A stretch of DNA of 64,000 nucleotides from Paraktedonobacter sp964250225 (GCA_964250225.1 CAXUEY010000010.1:1-64000); one strand, 5' to 3'. Counted from the first letter of the stretch, positions 9,352 to 19,700 are shown. Notes: generated by a model not told the origin, from the sequence alone. Translations and numbers: made by a program.

Positions 9352-10368
9352 TCACATATTTTTTAACTGAGGATCGAAGGCCCGTTGCACGCCATCTCCC
9401 AAAAAGGAGAGGGAAAGTACAATGATTGTAAGCACAAGCGAGGGCAAAAAGACCTCCCAGGGATATGCATCGATATTGTTTGCGCCCTCCACAATCATCA
9501 GGCCCAGACTTGAGCCAGGCGGCTGGACACCCAGCCCTAACAAGCTGATGCCCGCCTCTGCCACGATGATTGCGCCCAGATCAAGCGTCACCGTCACCAT
9601 AATAATGTTGAACAGGTGGGGCAGGATGTGACGCTTGATGATACGGCTATTGGTGGTCCCGCAGACACGCGCAGCCTCCACAAATGGCTGTTCCCTAATC
9701 TGAAGAGTCTTTCCGCGGACATAGCGAGCCAGCAATGGCCACGCGGTAATGGCCAGGGCCAGTGCAACAATGAACAGGCGTGCATCCCCATTGGTGCCGA
9801 TAAGCGGGATGTGCTGTAAGTGATCATCGGCCCAGGGTCCGAAGATACTGGAGAGCAGAATGATGAACAGAAAGCTAGGGAATGCGAAGATAAAATCGAT
9901 GAAGCGCGCCAGAATCTGGTCAATCCAGCCTCCGTAGTAACCAGCCAGCACACCCATCGTGACCCCTATCAGCAGGACAATTGTCTCAACCATTACAGCG
10001 ACGAAAAGCGAGATCAGGATACCCTGCATCAACCGGGCCAGGAGATCCCTTCCCAACGCATCGGTTCCCAACCAGTACTGGCCAGAGATAAATTCATCCT
10101 GACGGCCTAATTCCTGGTGAATAGAACCGTGGTAGAGGGTTGCGGGCACGACACCATTCAGAGGACTCTGATAGGGAGCCCCGATATGCTGGTAGATGAC
10201 CGGGCCAAATAGAGCGACCAGGATAAGGAACACTAATACGCCCAGGCTGCCCATAGCACGCTTGTCCTTGCGCAAGATGCGCAGCGACTCCTTTATAGGT
10301 GAAGGTGAGGGCTGCGTTATCCCCTCGGTCGGATTTTGCTCAGCGGGTTTGCTCAGAGCGGTTTCCAT
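9352..10368 (-). CDS. dppC: Dipeptide/oligopeptide ABC transporter permease, DppC/OppC type
   Basis: Second membrane subunit of a peptide-import ABC system, 338 residues with six predicted TM helices. It has the N-terminal OppC_N region before TM1 (KESLRILRKDKRAMGSLGV), the periplasmic loop with LGTDALGRDLLARL, and the permease EAA loop around FVEAARVCGTTNSRIIKRHI that contacts the ATPase. The C-terminus ends with FLGDGVQRAFDPQL, the standard DppC ending. AGGAG precedes the start. It follows DppB with a 20-bp gap. No ATP-binding DppD/DppF genes occur in this window, so the ATPase must be encoded elsewhere. Confidence 0.93.
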   Translation of the reverse strand: METALSKPAEQNPTEGITQPSPSPIKESLRILRKDKRAMGSLGVLVFLILVALFGPVIYQHIGAPYQSPLNGVVPATLYHGSIHQELGRQDEFISGQYWLGTDALGRDLLARLMQGILISLFVAVMVETIVLLIGVTMGVLAGYYGGWIDQILARFIDFIFAFPSFLFIILLSSIFGPWADDHLQHIPLIGTNGDARLFIVALALAITAWPLLARYVRGKTLQIREQPFVEAARVCGTTNSRIIKRHILPHLFNIIMVTVTLDLGAIIVAEAGISLLGLGVQPPGSSLGLMIVEGANNIDAYPWEVFLPSLVLTIIVLSLSFLGDGVQRAFDPQLKNM

Positions 10369-10388
10369 GAAAGGCTCCTTTCTACCAT

Positions 10389-11348
10389 TTAGGCAAGTTT
10401 GATACGTGGATCAACGAGAGAATAGAGTAGATCGGAGAGCAAGTTGCCCAGCACCACGCCCAGAGCGAGCAGGATCGCAGTCGCCTGGATCACTGGATAG
10501 TCGTAGCCGCGAACCGCATTAATCGTCAGATTTGCGATCCCAGGAATGTTAAAGATGAACTCGATAAAGAACGCGCCCACGATCAGTAAGCCGAAGGAGA
10601 GGCCCAGGATGGTCACCAATGGGATCATGGCGTTGCGCAGAGCGTGTTTAAAAATGACCACGCGTTCTGACAGCCCTTTGGCGCGGGCCGTGCGCAGGTA
10701 ATCCTGATGCAAAACCTCTAGCATGTTCGAGCGGGTAAAGCGAGCAATATAGGCAATGCCACCCAGGGAAAGGATCAGGATGGGGGCAATTTTGTATTGC
10801 AGATCGGTCCAGTCATATGCCCAGGGCGCGCCCCAGCCGGCAACAGGCCAGTTCATCCCCGTCTTCTGATCCATCCAAACCAGTCCAACCTGTACAAAAA
10901 CACAGGTAATGAACGCGGGCAGCGTATACGCTACCAGGAGCACACTTGTATTCACGGTATCTACCCAGGTGTTTATTCTGGTGGCTGACAAGATTCCCAG
11001 TGGAATACCAACCGTAAACTGAATAACGAGCGCCCAGAAGCCCAGCTCAACCGAGATCGGCACGCCCTCTTTGAGGATATCCCAGACAGGGCGGTTGGTC
11101 TGCGTAAAAGACAGACCCAGATCAAAGTGCGCGAGCCGCCCAAGAAACGCGCCATATTGTTGATACCAGGGCAGGTCGAGACCATATCTATGCCTGAGGA
11201 TGGCATAGACCCTGGGGTCAAAATTTTGCCCCATGAGCGTGCGAATCGGATCACCTGGTGCAAAATAGCCCAGAATAAAGGTGACGAAGGTTACGGCCAG
11301 GACAATAAGAATCAGGCCAATCAGCCGTTTCAAAAGCATCTGGACCAT
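10389..11348 (-). CDS. dppB: Dipeptide/oligopeptide ABC transporter permease, DppB/OppB type
   Basis: First membrane subunit of the peptide importer, 319 residues with six TM helices. The N-terminal helix and the following FVTFILGYFAPGDPIR are characteristic of DppB/GsiC proteins. The cytoplasmic EAA loop is at YLRTARAKGLSERVVIFKHA, and the C-terminus ends DLLYSLVDPRIKL, as is usual for this subunit. An AGGGGG site lies upstream of the ATG at 11348; Met at 11339 is an alternative. It is separated from the binding-protein gene by 281 bp that include a strong stem-loop, and pairs with DppC directly downstream. Confidence 0.93.
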   Translation of the reverse strand: MVQMLLKRLIGLILIVLAVTFVTFILGYFAPGDPIRTLMGQNFDPRVYAILRHRYGLDLPWYQQYGAFLGRLAHFDLGLSFTQTNRPVWDILKEGVPISVELGFWALVIQFTVGIPLGILSATRINTWVDTVNTSVLLVAYTLPAFITCVFVQVGLVWMDQKTGMNWPVAGWGAPWAYDWTDLQYKIAPILILSLGGIAYIARFTRSNMLEVLHQDYLRTARAKGLSERVVIFKHALRNAMIPLVTILGLSFGLLIVGAFFIEFIFNIPGIANLTINAVRGYDYPVIQATAILLALGVVLGNLLSDLLYSLVDPRIKLA

Positions 11349-11629
11349 GCAGGCTGCCCCCTTTCCTCATATATACTCATTGTGTCTGTTGATACTCTGA
11401 ATACTACTTCTACAGATGCAAATCGGTTGAGGTCACTTCCTTGCCCAGAACGGATAGCACAAACGCATTGTTCTTCACACATGCCTGCTGCCTCTTTGCA
11501 CAAAAAGCATGAGGCAGCCGTCGCGTCTCCCAACGCCGCTGCTATCCGCGAGCAGCCACAAGTCATCGAACTTGCGGCTGCTCGCGCTCCCCCCAGGAGA
11601 TCAGGAAACGCTCGCTCTAGCCAACTACC
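11349..11629. other. Intra-operon gap between binding-protein and permease genes
   Basis: A 281-bp non-coding stretch separates dppA from dppB on the minus strand. It contains a long stem-loop (11548-11585, listed separately) about 45 bases after the dppA stop. The remainder shows no convincing frame. The position suggests transcript processing or partial termination that favours the binding protein over the permeases. Confidence 0.5.
11548..11585 (-). terminator. Stem-loop after dppA, partial terminator or mRNA-stabilising hairpin
   Basis: Arms 11548-11557 and 11576-11585 are perfect 10-bp complements and continue past one mismatch for five more pairs, leaving a six-base loop. There is no T-run on the minus strand, so it is more likely a stabilising or attenuating structure than a classic terminator. 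Confidence 0.55.
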
Positions 11630-13327
11630 CTACTGCGCGACGTAGACATCACTCCAGGTCATGGTCTTACCATCTGGCCCATTCGCTCCGACATTCTGCA
11701 ATTTCGAATTGATCAGAGCATAGCTAATCCCCTGAATCAGCGGTGCCCAGCCAACATCGTTGACGATTTTCTGCTCGGCATCGTTGTATTCTTGAAAACG
11801 TTGCGCGGGGTTGGGGTTCGCAGCAGCCCTGGCCAGTTCCTGCTGCACGGCCTGTTGCTCACTCGCAAGGCTCCCTGTAGTTCGCCCGTAGTTGGCGAAA
11901 TTGAAAGATGCACTTGCGCCAAACCAGGAATTCAGCCAGAAGTAGGGATCAGCGAGGTAGCTGTACCCAACCAGCCAGAGCTGCAAAGGTCCAGTATGAC
12001 CCGTGGTGGCACTCAGATCTTGCACGATAAAGGTATTTGGGTCCACGGTTTTGAGTTGCACGGTGATGCCAAGCACGTTTTGCCACTGTTGGACAATGGC
12101 CTCAGCCACGTTCTGAATATCCTGGCTACCGCTCGCTATCGTAAGGTTGAGCGCAGGTAATGCGCTCACACTGCTGTCTCCTTCCTCCTGCATGCCTTGC
12201 TGCAGCAGTTGTTTCGCTTTGGTCTTATCCCCTGCTGTGCTACTCCCAATGGGTCCCTTCAAATTTGGACTATAGCCAGGCATACCACTTGGTACAATAT
12301 GGTTGGTGGGTGCGTATGCACCGCGCAACACTGTGCTGGCCAGAACATCTTTATCAATAGCCAGATCAAATGCCTGACGGATGTGAACGTTATCAAAGGG
12401 CTTGGCCAGATAGTTCATTTGTAGGAAAGTGATGCTCAATGCAGACGCGGAGTGAAAGTCTTTCCGAGTTTTGGCGCTGGCAAGGTCGGGCAGCGGAACC
12501 GCGGTGAAATCAATCTGGTTGGCCAGGTACTCTTTATAGACCGTAGCCGCGTCGCCCGATGGCACGAATTCGAATTTCTGCAAGCGGGCTTTGGTTCCAG
12601 AGTAGTTGGTGTTGGGAACCATGACCATGCCCTGACTGTGGCTATAACTGGCGACTTTAAAGAGACCCGCGCCCGCGCCCTGCTCTAAATGATCCGTCCA
12701 GGAAGTGCCATACTTGTCGATCAGTGCCCGATTGACGACACGAGCATTGAGGCCAGCCAGTTCCTGCAGGAAATAGCTCGCAGGAGATGACAGCACGATA
12801 GTAATGGTCTGGGGATCCTGGACGATGAGACTATCGCCAATCAGGGTCGGAACTTTGCCGCCGAGCAACGCAAGGGCATCTTTGATCGAGACCAGAAAAG
12901 CGGCGGTCGGCGATGCAGTTGTCGGGAGTAACGCCCGATTGATGCTATAGGCAACGTCGGTAGCGGTGAGGGGGGTACCATCGCTAAATTCAAGGCCCGG
13001 CTTGAGCTTGAATGTATAGGATAACCCATCCGATGATACATGATAGGAAGAGGCCAGCTCCATCGCCACCGAATTATCACTCCTCAGATGAACAAGGCCG
13101 CCAAAAATCAAACTGACCGCGAGGTAATCGTTTGAAGAATCACTCGTAGCGGGGTCGAGATCGCCAAAATCCTGGGATCCGATGGGATAACGCATCACCT
13201 GTTTGTTAGCAGGTGCTGCCTGGGGGGTACCGTTGCCTGGGCCACCTCCACAGGCCACCATCAGCAGGGCCAGCAGACAAATAAGCGTGGTCAACAAGGC
13301 TGGACGAGCGCGTGTATGTGTTTTCAT
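11630..13327 (-). CDS. dppA: Peptide ABC transporter substrate-binding lipoprotein (SBP_bac_5)
   Basis: Extracytoplasmic peptide receptor of the DppA/OppA family, 565 residues in the preferred form. The Met at 13327 (MKTHTRARPALL) has GGAG upstream and starts a typical lipoprotein signal: positive N-terminus, hydrophobic stretch, lipobox MVAC with Cys26, then a Gly/Pro-rich linker. A longer frame from 13369 would only add hydrophobic residues before this. The SBP_bac_5 signature region is YTFKLKPGLEFSDGTPLTA, and IRQAFDLAIDKD is the conserved hinge segment. It is 59 bp after the serine hydrolase gene and leads the two permease genes. The binding pocket cannot be assigned; di- or oligopeptides are the default. 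Confidence 0.93.
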   Translation of the reverse strand: MKTHTRARPALLTTLICLLALLMVACGGGPGNGTPQAAPANKQVMRYPIGSQDFGDLDPATSDSSNDYLAVSLIFGGLVHLRSDNSVAMELASSYHVSSDGLSYTFKLKPGLEFSDGTPLTATDVAYSINRALLPTTASPTAAFLVSIKDALALLGGKVPTLIGDSLIVQDPQTITIVLSSPASYFLQELAGLNARVVNRALIDKYGTSWTDHLEQGAGAGLFKVASYSHSQGMVMVPNTNYSGTKARLQKFEFVPSGDAATVYKEYLANQIDFTAVPLPDLASAKTRKDFHSASALSITFLQMNYLAKPFDNVHIRQAFDLAIDKDVLASTVLRGAYAPTNHIVPSGMPGYSPNLKGPIGSSTAGDKTKAKQLLQQGMQEEGDSSVSALPALNLTIASGSQDIQNVAEAIVQQWQNVLGITVQLKTVDPNTFIVQDLSATTGHTGPLQLWLVGYSYLADPYFWLNSWFGASASFNFANYGRTTGSLASEQQAVQQELARAAANPNPAQRFQEYNDAEQKIVNDVGWAPLIQGISYALINSKLQNVGANGPDGKTMTWSDVYVAQ

Positions 13328-13386
13328 GAGGAATAACTCCTTGAATATATTCGATGAAAAGCAGTACATAACGAAACCAAAGGAAT

Positions 13387-14889
13387 CTACGCTGATGTGT
13401 GCTTATCCGGCACGCGCGTGAAAACCTGCGCCTTCACTGCTGCCTCCAACTTGACGGCCAGGCTCTCGACTGCTCCTTTCTCTCCAATGGCAAATGACAC
13501 TTTCGTCCTGAACTGAAAACGTTCAATAAACACCTCGAAAATGTCATAGTAGACGTGGGTTAATGGCGAGGTAATGTCGTTGTAGGTGAACTGTAATTGG
13601 TCGCCTTCTTGCGTGATCGTCACCGTCCCATAGCCGGGATGCTCGTATTCTCCACAATAGGCGTCCAGCGCGTGCGATGGTTGCGTAGCAGGCATCGGCG
13701 GCTCAGTCTCGTTCGTCTTCGTCGGCAGCTTTTCCTGCTCTTCCCTCAACTGCGTGGCTTCCGCCAGCAGCCGCCCATTCCAATCGCTGGCGGGCAGGCC
13801 GAGCAGGTAATCGCAGGCGGAGAAGGCGATGATGTAGGGTACAAGCGTTCCGCCCTTGTTGGTAAAGACAGCTACAGCAGCGTTATCATCGGGCAGCAGT
13901 ACCACCTCGGCCATAAAACCGTCGATAGAGCCGCCATGCTGGACCATGCGGTGGCCTTTGTACGAGCCAATGAACCAGCCCATGCCATAGCACCAGTTGG
14001 CGAACTCTGGATGTTTCCCCATCGGAATGGTGTCGCCGGGCGGGATAACGGTATGTGGCAAGTGGTTCTGCGCAAGCTGTTCGCTGGCCAGCAGTTGCGT
14101 CTCCCCGTGCTTGCCCTGGTTCAGATGAAAGCGCAACCAGTGCTGCATATCCTCCAGATTGGTGTTAATGCCGCCCGCCGGGGCGATGATCTGCCACTGA
14201 TCGTAGAAAGGGATCACTTTCACTTCATCCGCTTCTGCGGCGTAGGGCAGCGCATAGTCGTCGGTCTTTTGCGAGTCCTGCGGAGAGAGCGTGCTGGTGT
14301 GCATACCAAGCGGCTGGAGAATGCGCTCTGCCACAAACGTTTCCCAGCTCTGGCCCGTGACCTGCTCGATCAGATAACCCGCCGTCACAAACATCAGATT
14401 ATTATAGTGATAGTTTGTGCGGAAATCTGTGTTTGGTTCGAGATAGGCTAAACGCTCAACGACCTCCTTGCGCGTGAAACGCGATTTGTACCACAGGAAC
14501 TCGTGGCGCGGCAGGCCCGAACGATGACAGAGCAGATCGCGCGGGGTCATACGTTCACTGGCAAAGTGGTCATACAGCTTAAAGGTCGGCATATAGTCGC
14601 GAATGGGCTTATCCCACTCCAGCTTGCCTTCGTCCACCAGCATAGCGATAGCCGCCGCCGTGAACGCCTTGCCAGAGGAGCCAATGGCAAAGAGCGTGCG
14701 CGCAGTTACATCCAGACCCTCAGCCACGTTGCGTTTGCCAAAGCCCTGCGAGAGAAGCACCTCGCCATCCTTGATCAGAATAACCGCGGCTCCTGGCACC
14801 TTGCCATCTCGGAGGGCGGCGTGGACAGTCGCCTCAAAGTCCTTGAGTTGAGGGAGAACGGCGGTGGTTGTTTCTTGCTGCTGTGTCAT
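13387..14889 (-). CDS. Beta-lactamase-fold serine hydrolase (S12 type), downstream copy
   Basis: Penicillin-binding-protein-like serine hydrolase of 500 residues. The catalytic SxxK is Ser71-Ser-Gly-Lys74 in AIGSSGKAFTAAA, the YxN motif is Tyr162-Asn-Asn164, and the third motif is HGGSIDG. After the catalytic domain (to about residue 370) comes a DUF3471-like beta-barrel. No signal peptide is visible, so a cytoplasmic role is likely. The family includes D-aminopeptidases, D-Ala-D-Ala carboxypeptidases and esterases. The start overlaps the stop of the upstream paralogue by four bases (ATGA), implying translational coupling. With the peptide importer and D-amino-acid oxidase downstream, a D-peptide-cleaving activity is attractive but unproven. 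Confidence 0.88.
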   Translation of the reverse strand: MTQQQETTTAVLPQLKDFEATVHAALRDGKVPGAAVILIKDGEVLLSQGFGKRNVAEGLDVTARTLFAIGSSGKAFTAAAIAMLVDEGKLEWDKPIRDYMPTFKLYDHFASERMTPRDLLCHRSGLPRHEFLWYKSRFTRKEVVERLAYLEPNTDFRTNYHYNNLMFVTAGYLIEQVTGQSWETFVAERILQPLGMHTSTLSPQDSQKTDDYALPYAAEADEVKVIPFYDQWQIIAPAGGINTNLEDMQHWLRFHLNQGKHGETQLLASEQLAQNHLPHTVIPPGDTIPMGKHPEFANWCYGMGWFIGSYKGHRMVQHGGSIDGFMAEVVLLPDDNAAVAVFTNKGGTLVPYIIAFSACDYLLGLPASDWNGRLLAEATQLREEQEKLPTKTNETEPPMPATQPSHALDAYCGEYEHPGYGTVTITQEGDQLQFTYNDITSPLTHVYYDIFEVFIERFQFRTKVSFAIGEKGAVESLAVKLEAAVKAQVFTRVPDKHTSA

Positions 14890-16505
14890 AGATTTCCTTC
14901 GCTTTGCTCTTCTGCTTTGTTCTCTGCCTGGAGCGGCAAGAGAGGAAAAAAGAAGTTTGGATACATGCCAAATCCTGCCAGGGAGCTCCCCGCACCCTTT
15001 TTACTTACGCCGTTACTTTTTTTCGATCCCGCGGCAGGAACACGCGTGAAGACAAGCGCTTTCCCTACTGGCTCCAGGTTCACTGCCAGGCTCTCGATAT
15101 CGCCCTTTTCTCCGGTAATAAACGAAATTTTGGCCTTGTACCTGGCGAGCTTGATAAACATCTCGAACAGCTCGTAGTGGATGTGCTCCAATGGCGCGCT
15201 GACATCGTTGTAGGTGAAGTGCAACTGGCCGTCGTCATGGGTGATCCTCACCCTCCCATAGCCGGGATGCGCGTATTCACCGCTATACACTTCCAGTGAA
15301 TGTGCGTGTGGCGCGTTGGGTATGCGTTCCACGCTGGTCAGGGCCGCCATTTGTTGCTCGCCCAGGGCTTTGGCCTTAGCGAACTCTGTTTGCCAGCGTC
15401 CATTCCAATCGCTCTCCTCGGCCCCCAGCAGATAGTCGCAGGCATAGAAAGCGGCGACGTAGGGAGCGACGGTACCGCCGAGGTTGGTCAGGACGGTCAC
15501 GGCTGCATTGTCATCGGGCAAAAGCACAACTTCGGCGGAGAAGCCATCGATGCCGCCGCTATGCTGGAGCATGCGGTGTCCACGGAACGCGCCGATGGCC
15601 CAGCCCATGCCATAGCTGGAGGTCGAGAATTCCTTGAAATTGAGCACCGGCCCCTGTGGGATCAGCATCTGCGGCGTGTGGTTCTGCGCGAGTTGCGCCG
15701 CAGCCAGCAATTGCGTCTCCCCATGCTTACCCTGCTTCAATTGGAAGCGCAACCAGTGCTGCATATCTTCCAGGTTGCTGCTGATGCCGCCCGCCGGGGC
15801 GATAATCTGCAAGCGATCATAAAAAGGAACCTCGTTGACCTGCTCCTCTTCTTCGGCGTAGGGCAGCGCGTAATCGTCGGTCTTCTGCGAGTCCAGTACA
15901 GAAAGGTTGCTGTTCGCCATGCCCAGCGGTTTCAGAAAGCGTTCAGCTATAAATTCTTCATAGGTCTGGCCCGTGACACATTCGATCAAATAGCCCGCCG
16001 TCACATACATCATGTTCTGATATTGGAAGGTGACGCGAAAATCCACGTTGGGTTCCAGATACTGCAAACGTTCAACCGCCTCTTTGCGCGTGAGGCGCGA
16101 TTTGTACCACATCAGTTCGTGGCGAGGCAGGCCGGAGCGATGTGCCAGCAGGTCGCGCGGGGTCATGCGTTCGCTGGCAAACTGGTCGTGCAGCTTGAAT
16201 GTCGGCATATAATTGCGGATAGGCTTATCCCATTCCAGCTTGCCTTCGTCCACCAACATGGCGATGGCTGCGGCGGTAAAGGCTTTGCCGCACGAACCAA
16301 TGGGAAGCAGCGTGTGTGAAGTCATGTCCAGATTCTGGGCCACGTTACGTTTGCCAAAACCACGCGCCAGGACCACTTCATCATCTTTGAGCAGCAGCAA
16401 CGCCAGGCCAGGCACTTTCCACGCGTCCATCGTCACGCGAATCTGTTCTGCCAGTTTCTGTAATTGTGGGCTGCTTGTATCTGTAGGTGACGGTTGCTCG
16501 ATCAT
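14886..16505 (-). CDS. Beta-lactamase-fold serine hydrolase (S12 type), upstream copy with C-terminal tail
   Basis: Close tandem paralogue of the next gene: motifs fall at the same positions (Ser71-Cys-Gly-Lys74, Tyr162-Gln-Asn164, then HSGGIDG), and long stretches such as MLVDEGKLEWDKPIR are identical. It is 539 residues because of an extra C-terminal tail of about 45 residues after VFTRVP that is rich in Lys/Ser and ends acidic, and is absent from the other copy. The tail spans what would otherwise be the intergenic gap, so it may have arisen by stop-codon loss after duplication. The DUF3471-like domain is retained. No export signal is seen. It is the first gene of the peptide-salvage series, with about 210 bp of free upstream sequence for a promoter. 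Confidence 0.88.
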   Translation of the reverse strand: MIEQPSPTDTSSPQLQKLAEQIRVTMDAWKVPGLALLLLKDDEVVLARGFGKRNVAQNLDMTSHTLLPIGSCGKAFTAAAIAMLVDEGKLEWDKPIRNYMPTFKLHDQFASERMTPRDLLAHRSGLPRHELMWYKSRLTRKEAVERLQYLEPNVDFRVTFQYQNMMYVTAGYLIECVTGQTYEEFIAERFLKPLGMANSNLSVLDSQKTDDYALPYAEEEEQVNEVPFYDRLQIIAPAGGISSNLEDMQHWLRFQLKQGKHGETQLLAAAQLAQNHTPQMLIPQGPVLNFKEFSTSSYGMGWAIGAFRGHRMLQHSGGIDGFSAEVVLLPDDNAAVTVLTNLGGTVAPYVAAFYACDYLLGAEESDWNGRWQTEFAKAKALGEQQMAALTSVERIPNAPHAHSLEVYSGEYAHPGYGRVRITHDDGQLHFTYNDVSAPLEHIHYELFEMFIKLARYKAKISFITGEKGDIESLAVNLEPVGKALVFTRVPAAGSKKSNGVSKKGAGSSLAGFGMYPNFFFPLLPLQAENKAEEQSEGNL

Positions 16506-16690
16506 AAGTTCCTCCCTGAAAAGAACTGTTCAGCTACATTGCTTCACTGTTCTGGTTGGATGGGTAACTTTTCCGGTTGCTTGCTCAACAGTGTACCTGA
16601 ACAGATGAGCAGAAAGCATCTGCCAAAGGGTAAACCTGGGGATAACCTTTATGGATGAGTGGGAAGCACACAAAACACACGTGTAGAACA

Positions 16691-16714
16691 GTCGGGCGAG
16701 CACACCCGCCCGAC
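16691..16714 (-). terminator. GC-rich hairpin terminator after the LuxR/MalT gene
   Basis: Perfect 8-bp arms GTCGGGCG (16691-16698) and CGCCCGAC (16707-16714) with an eight-base loop start three bases after the regulator's stop codon. On the minus strand a moderately T-rich stretch follows. This is a good candidate intrinsic terminator. Confidence 0.65.
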
Positions 16715-16717
16715 AAG

Positions 16718-19700
16718 CTAGAGCAGGCCGAGGGAACGCGCGCGCACGACGGCCTGGACGCGACTGCTGACTCCTAACTTCTGATAGATGGTGTTGATAT
16801 GTGCCTTCACCGTGCCGGTCACAACCACCAGCTCACTGGCGATCTCGCGATTCTTGCGCCCGGCGGCCAGCAAACGCAGCACCTCATGCTCGCGCCAACT
16901 CAGGGGATCGAGCACCGGTTCGCCCGCAATAGAAGAGGCGGACAAAGCGGGTACTGACGACGGAGCGAACGTTTTGAGCAAATTGGAGAGGTAAGTCAGG
17001 CTGAGCGCGTGGCCCGGCATTTTCTGGGCACGCTGCTGTTCCAGTAGTTGCCGCAAGAGCCTGGCCATAGGTTCGCCTTCATGCACAAACACACGAATAT
17101 ACCGGCCCGGTTCAGCCAGAGCAACTGCGCGTCCCAGGGTAGCGAGCGCGTCCGTATTCTGGCCCGCAAGCTGAAGTGCCAGGGACTGGAGAACCAGGAT
17201 TTCTAGTTGCGATCTCACTTTGCCAGCTTTTTCCGCTGCTGTGTACAGAGATGTCAGCAGTTCGAGCGCGCGGCACACATACGAGCCATCGGCGTAGGCC
17301 CGACCAGCCGCAATGAGGATATGTGCCTGCGCACACCTTTCAGATTCATCAGGTGCTTTACCCCGATTTTCGAGCACATGGAGGCGTTCGCGCAGCCAGA
17401 GCAAGGCATCCTCCACACGATTATCCGCCAGAAAGGACAGGGCGCGCACAGCTGCGACTTGTTCAGCCACCTCGGTTTGCCCAACTTTCTGAATGAGGGC
17501 ATCGATCTGACGCCACCAGAAATCCACCTCTTGCGCCTCTCCCTGTGCTTGTGAAACCAGGGTCAGCAGCAGAGCCGACAGGAAGAGCGTGTTGCAGGTC
17601 TGGGTCTGCGTGCCTAAATCCCACGCCTGAAGCAGATGAGATCTGGCCATTTCCAGGTTATTCCACTCCCAAAACACCTGGCCAAGACAGACATGAGCGA
17701 TCCCTGCGGCAAAAACGGCGGGCACGTTTTGCTCAACCGCCAGGGCGAGTATCTGGCGGCAGAGTCTGGCTGCCTGAGAGGGATAGCCCTGCGTGAGATA
17801 AATTTCTGCCTGGCTAATGATGATATAGGGAAGCAATAACGCGTGGCCAGTCACCTGAAGAAGGCTGTTCGCCTGCGACGCTGCCCGCGCTCCTGCGCTG
17901 ACATCTGTGCCACGGGTATAGGCGAATGCCAGCATCATCAAGAGCAGTGCGCGAGGATAGAGGTTTCCCGGTGGCAATTGCTGAAGCGCCTGATTACAGG
18001 CGGTGATCGCCCCGGAGAAATCATTAAATGACACCTCATAGATAGCGCGCAGCCCAACCAGCTCAGCGCGCAGTTCGCTCAAGCTTAAGGGGGGCAAAGT
18101 TTGCTGTTGTACGTGTAGTGCCTGTTCCGCGGCCTCGACCCAGCCAAGAAACGTGTCGGGTTGCGAGGTGATAAAGACAAGCCACGTTCTGACCACGCAA
18201 AGGCGTGGGCTAGCGCGCACTACCGCTTCGGGCAACGCATCCATCCATCGGTGCAAGGTGAGAATTTCCCCGCGCATCAGAAAGGTTGAGGCAACGCGCT
18301 CGATCAATCCTACTGCCCGCGCACTATCCTGCGCTGCCAGAGCATGCTCGATAGCCTTCTCAATCTGGCCCTGCTCCTCAAACCATTGGCCGGCCCGCGC
18401 GTGCAGGACCGCGACCTGATCGGGACGCGTGCGCTCCAAATGATGGCGCAGCGCCTCAGCCCATAACGGATGGTACCGATAGCAGCCCACCTGCTTCTCA
18501 AATGGAAAAAGAAACAGGTTAGCGCGCTCCAGATGCTCTAACATACTCTCTGCGTCGGCCACGCCTGTCACAGCGCTACACAACGCGCCTTGCAAGCACT
18601 CCAGCAGCGAGGTCGCGAGCAGGAAAGACTGCACAGGTTCGGGCTGAGGTACCAGCACCTCCTCCAGCAGATAGGCCAGAACAGAACGGTTGGTGCCGGC
18701 AAATGTTGCCACAGCATGAGCCAGGTCACGCTGCCCCCGCATGGCAAAGCTCGCCAGGCACAGGCCCGCGATCCAGCCCTCTGTGCGCTGTTCCAGCAAA
18801 GCAAGCTCCGCTGAACTCAGTTCCAGTTGCATCTTCTCAAGCAGCAGCATCTCGATCTCTGCCTGGGTAAAACGGAGCGCGTCGGCATCCAGCTCGCTGA
18901 CGCATCCAGATGCACGCAGGCGCGCGAGCGAACAGGGGAATTCACTGCGCGTCGTGATCAGCACGTGGACATGGGCGGGCAGATGCTCAATAAAAAACGC
19001 GAGTGCGTGATGGATACTCGTATTCTCAATGCTTTGATAATTATCAAAGATCAGGGTCATCTCGGTTGGAAACGAGCTCAACTCGTTGAGCAAAACGACG
19101 ATAGCTTCGCTGAGTGCCGGGCGTGAAGAGGCAGCGTGCCTGACGAGTAGCTCAGCGCCGAGCCCGGGCTGGATCTGCTGCAATGCCTCGCTCAGATAGG
19201 CCAGAAAACGCCACGGATCATTGTCCTCCTGCTCCAACGAGATCCAGGCACACACGCGCCCGCTCTGGGCCATCCATTCGCGCGCAAGGATCGTTTTGCC
19301 AAAGCCAGCAGGCGCGCACACCAGCGTCACCGCCTGCGCAGTGCTCGCCTGTAACAGGCGCAATAAACGCTGGCGTGGGACCAGATACTCAGGCGCAGGC
19401 GGTGGGACCAGTTTGCTTTTGAGCAGAAAAAGCCGGTGATCTAACAACGCTTCCTGAGCTTGCATAGATAATTTCTGATTTTGAACAGGGAGTTCATTCC
19501 AAGCAGATACCTCCTGATCCCATGCAGGCACTTCCTGCGTTTTCTGCACTGGTAGCCCACCAGGTTTGTTGGGCGTGTCAGCCAATGACGATGAGCCGCC
19601 CAGTTTGTTCAGCGCGTCATTCAGGTGTTGTTGCGATAGTTCTGCAGATTTGCCCAGGTATGTCTTGCACAGCTTACCATGCCGGGCGCGATAGGCGTAC

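Noticed and set aside
15300..16319. Long plus-strand frame of 339 codons opposite the upstream serine hydrolase
   Set aside because: It mirrors a high-GC coding gene with full catalytic motifs on the other strand; a shadow frame.
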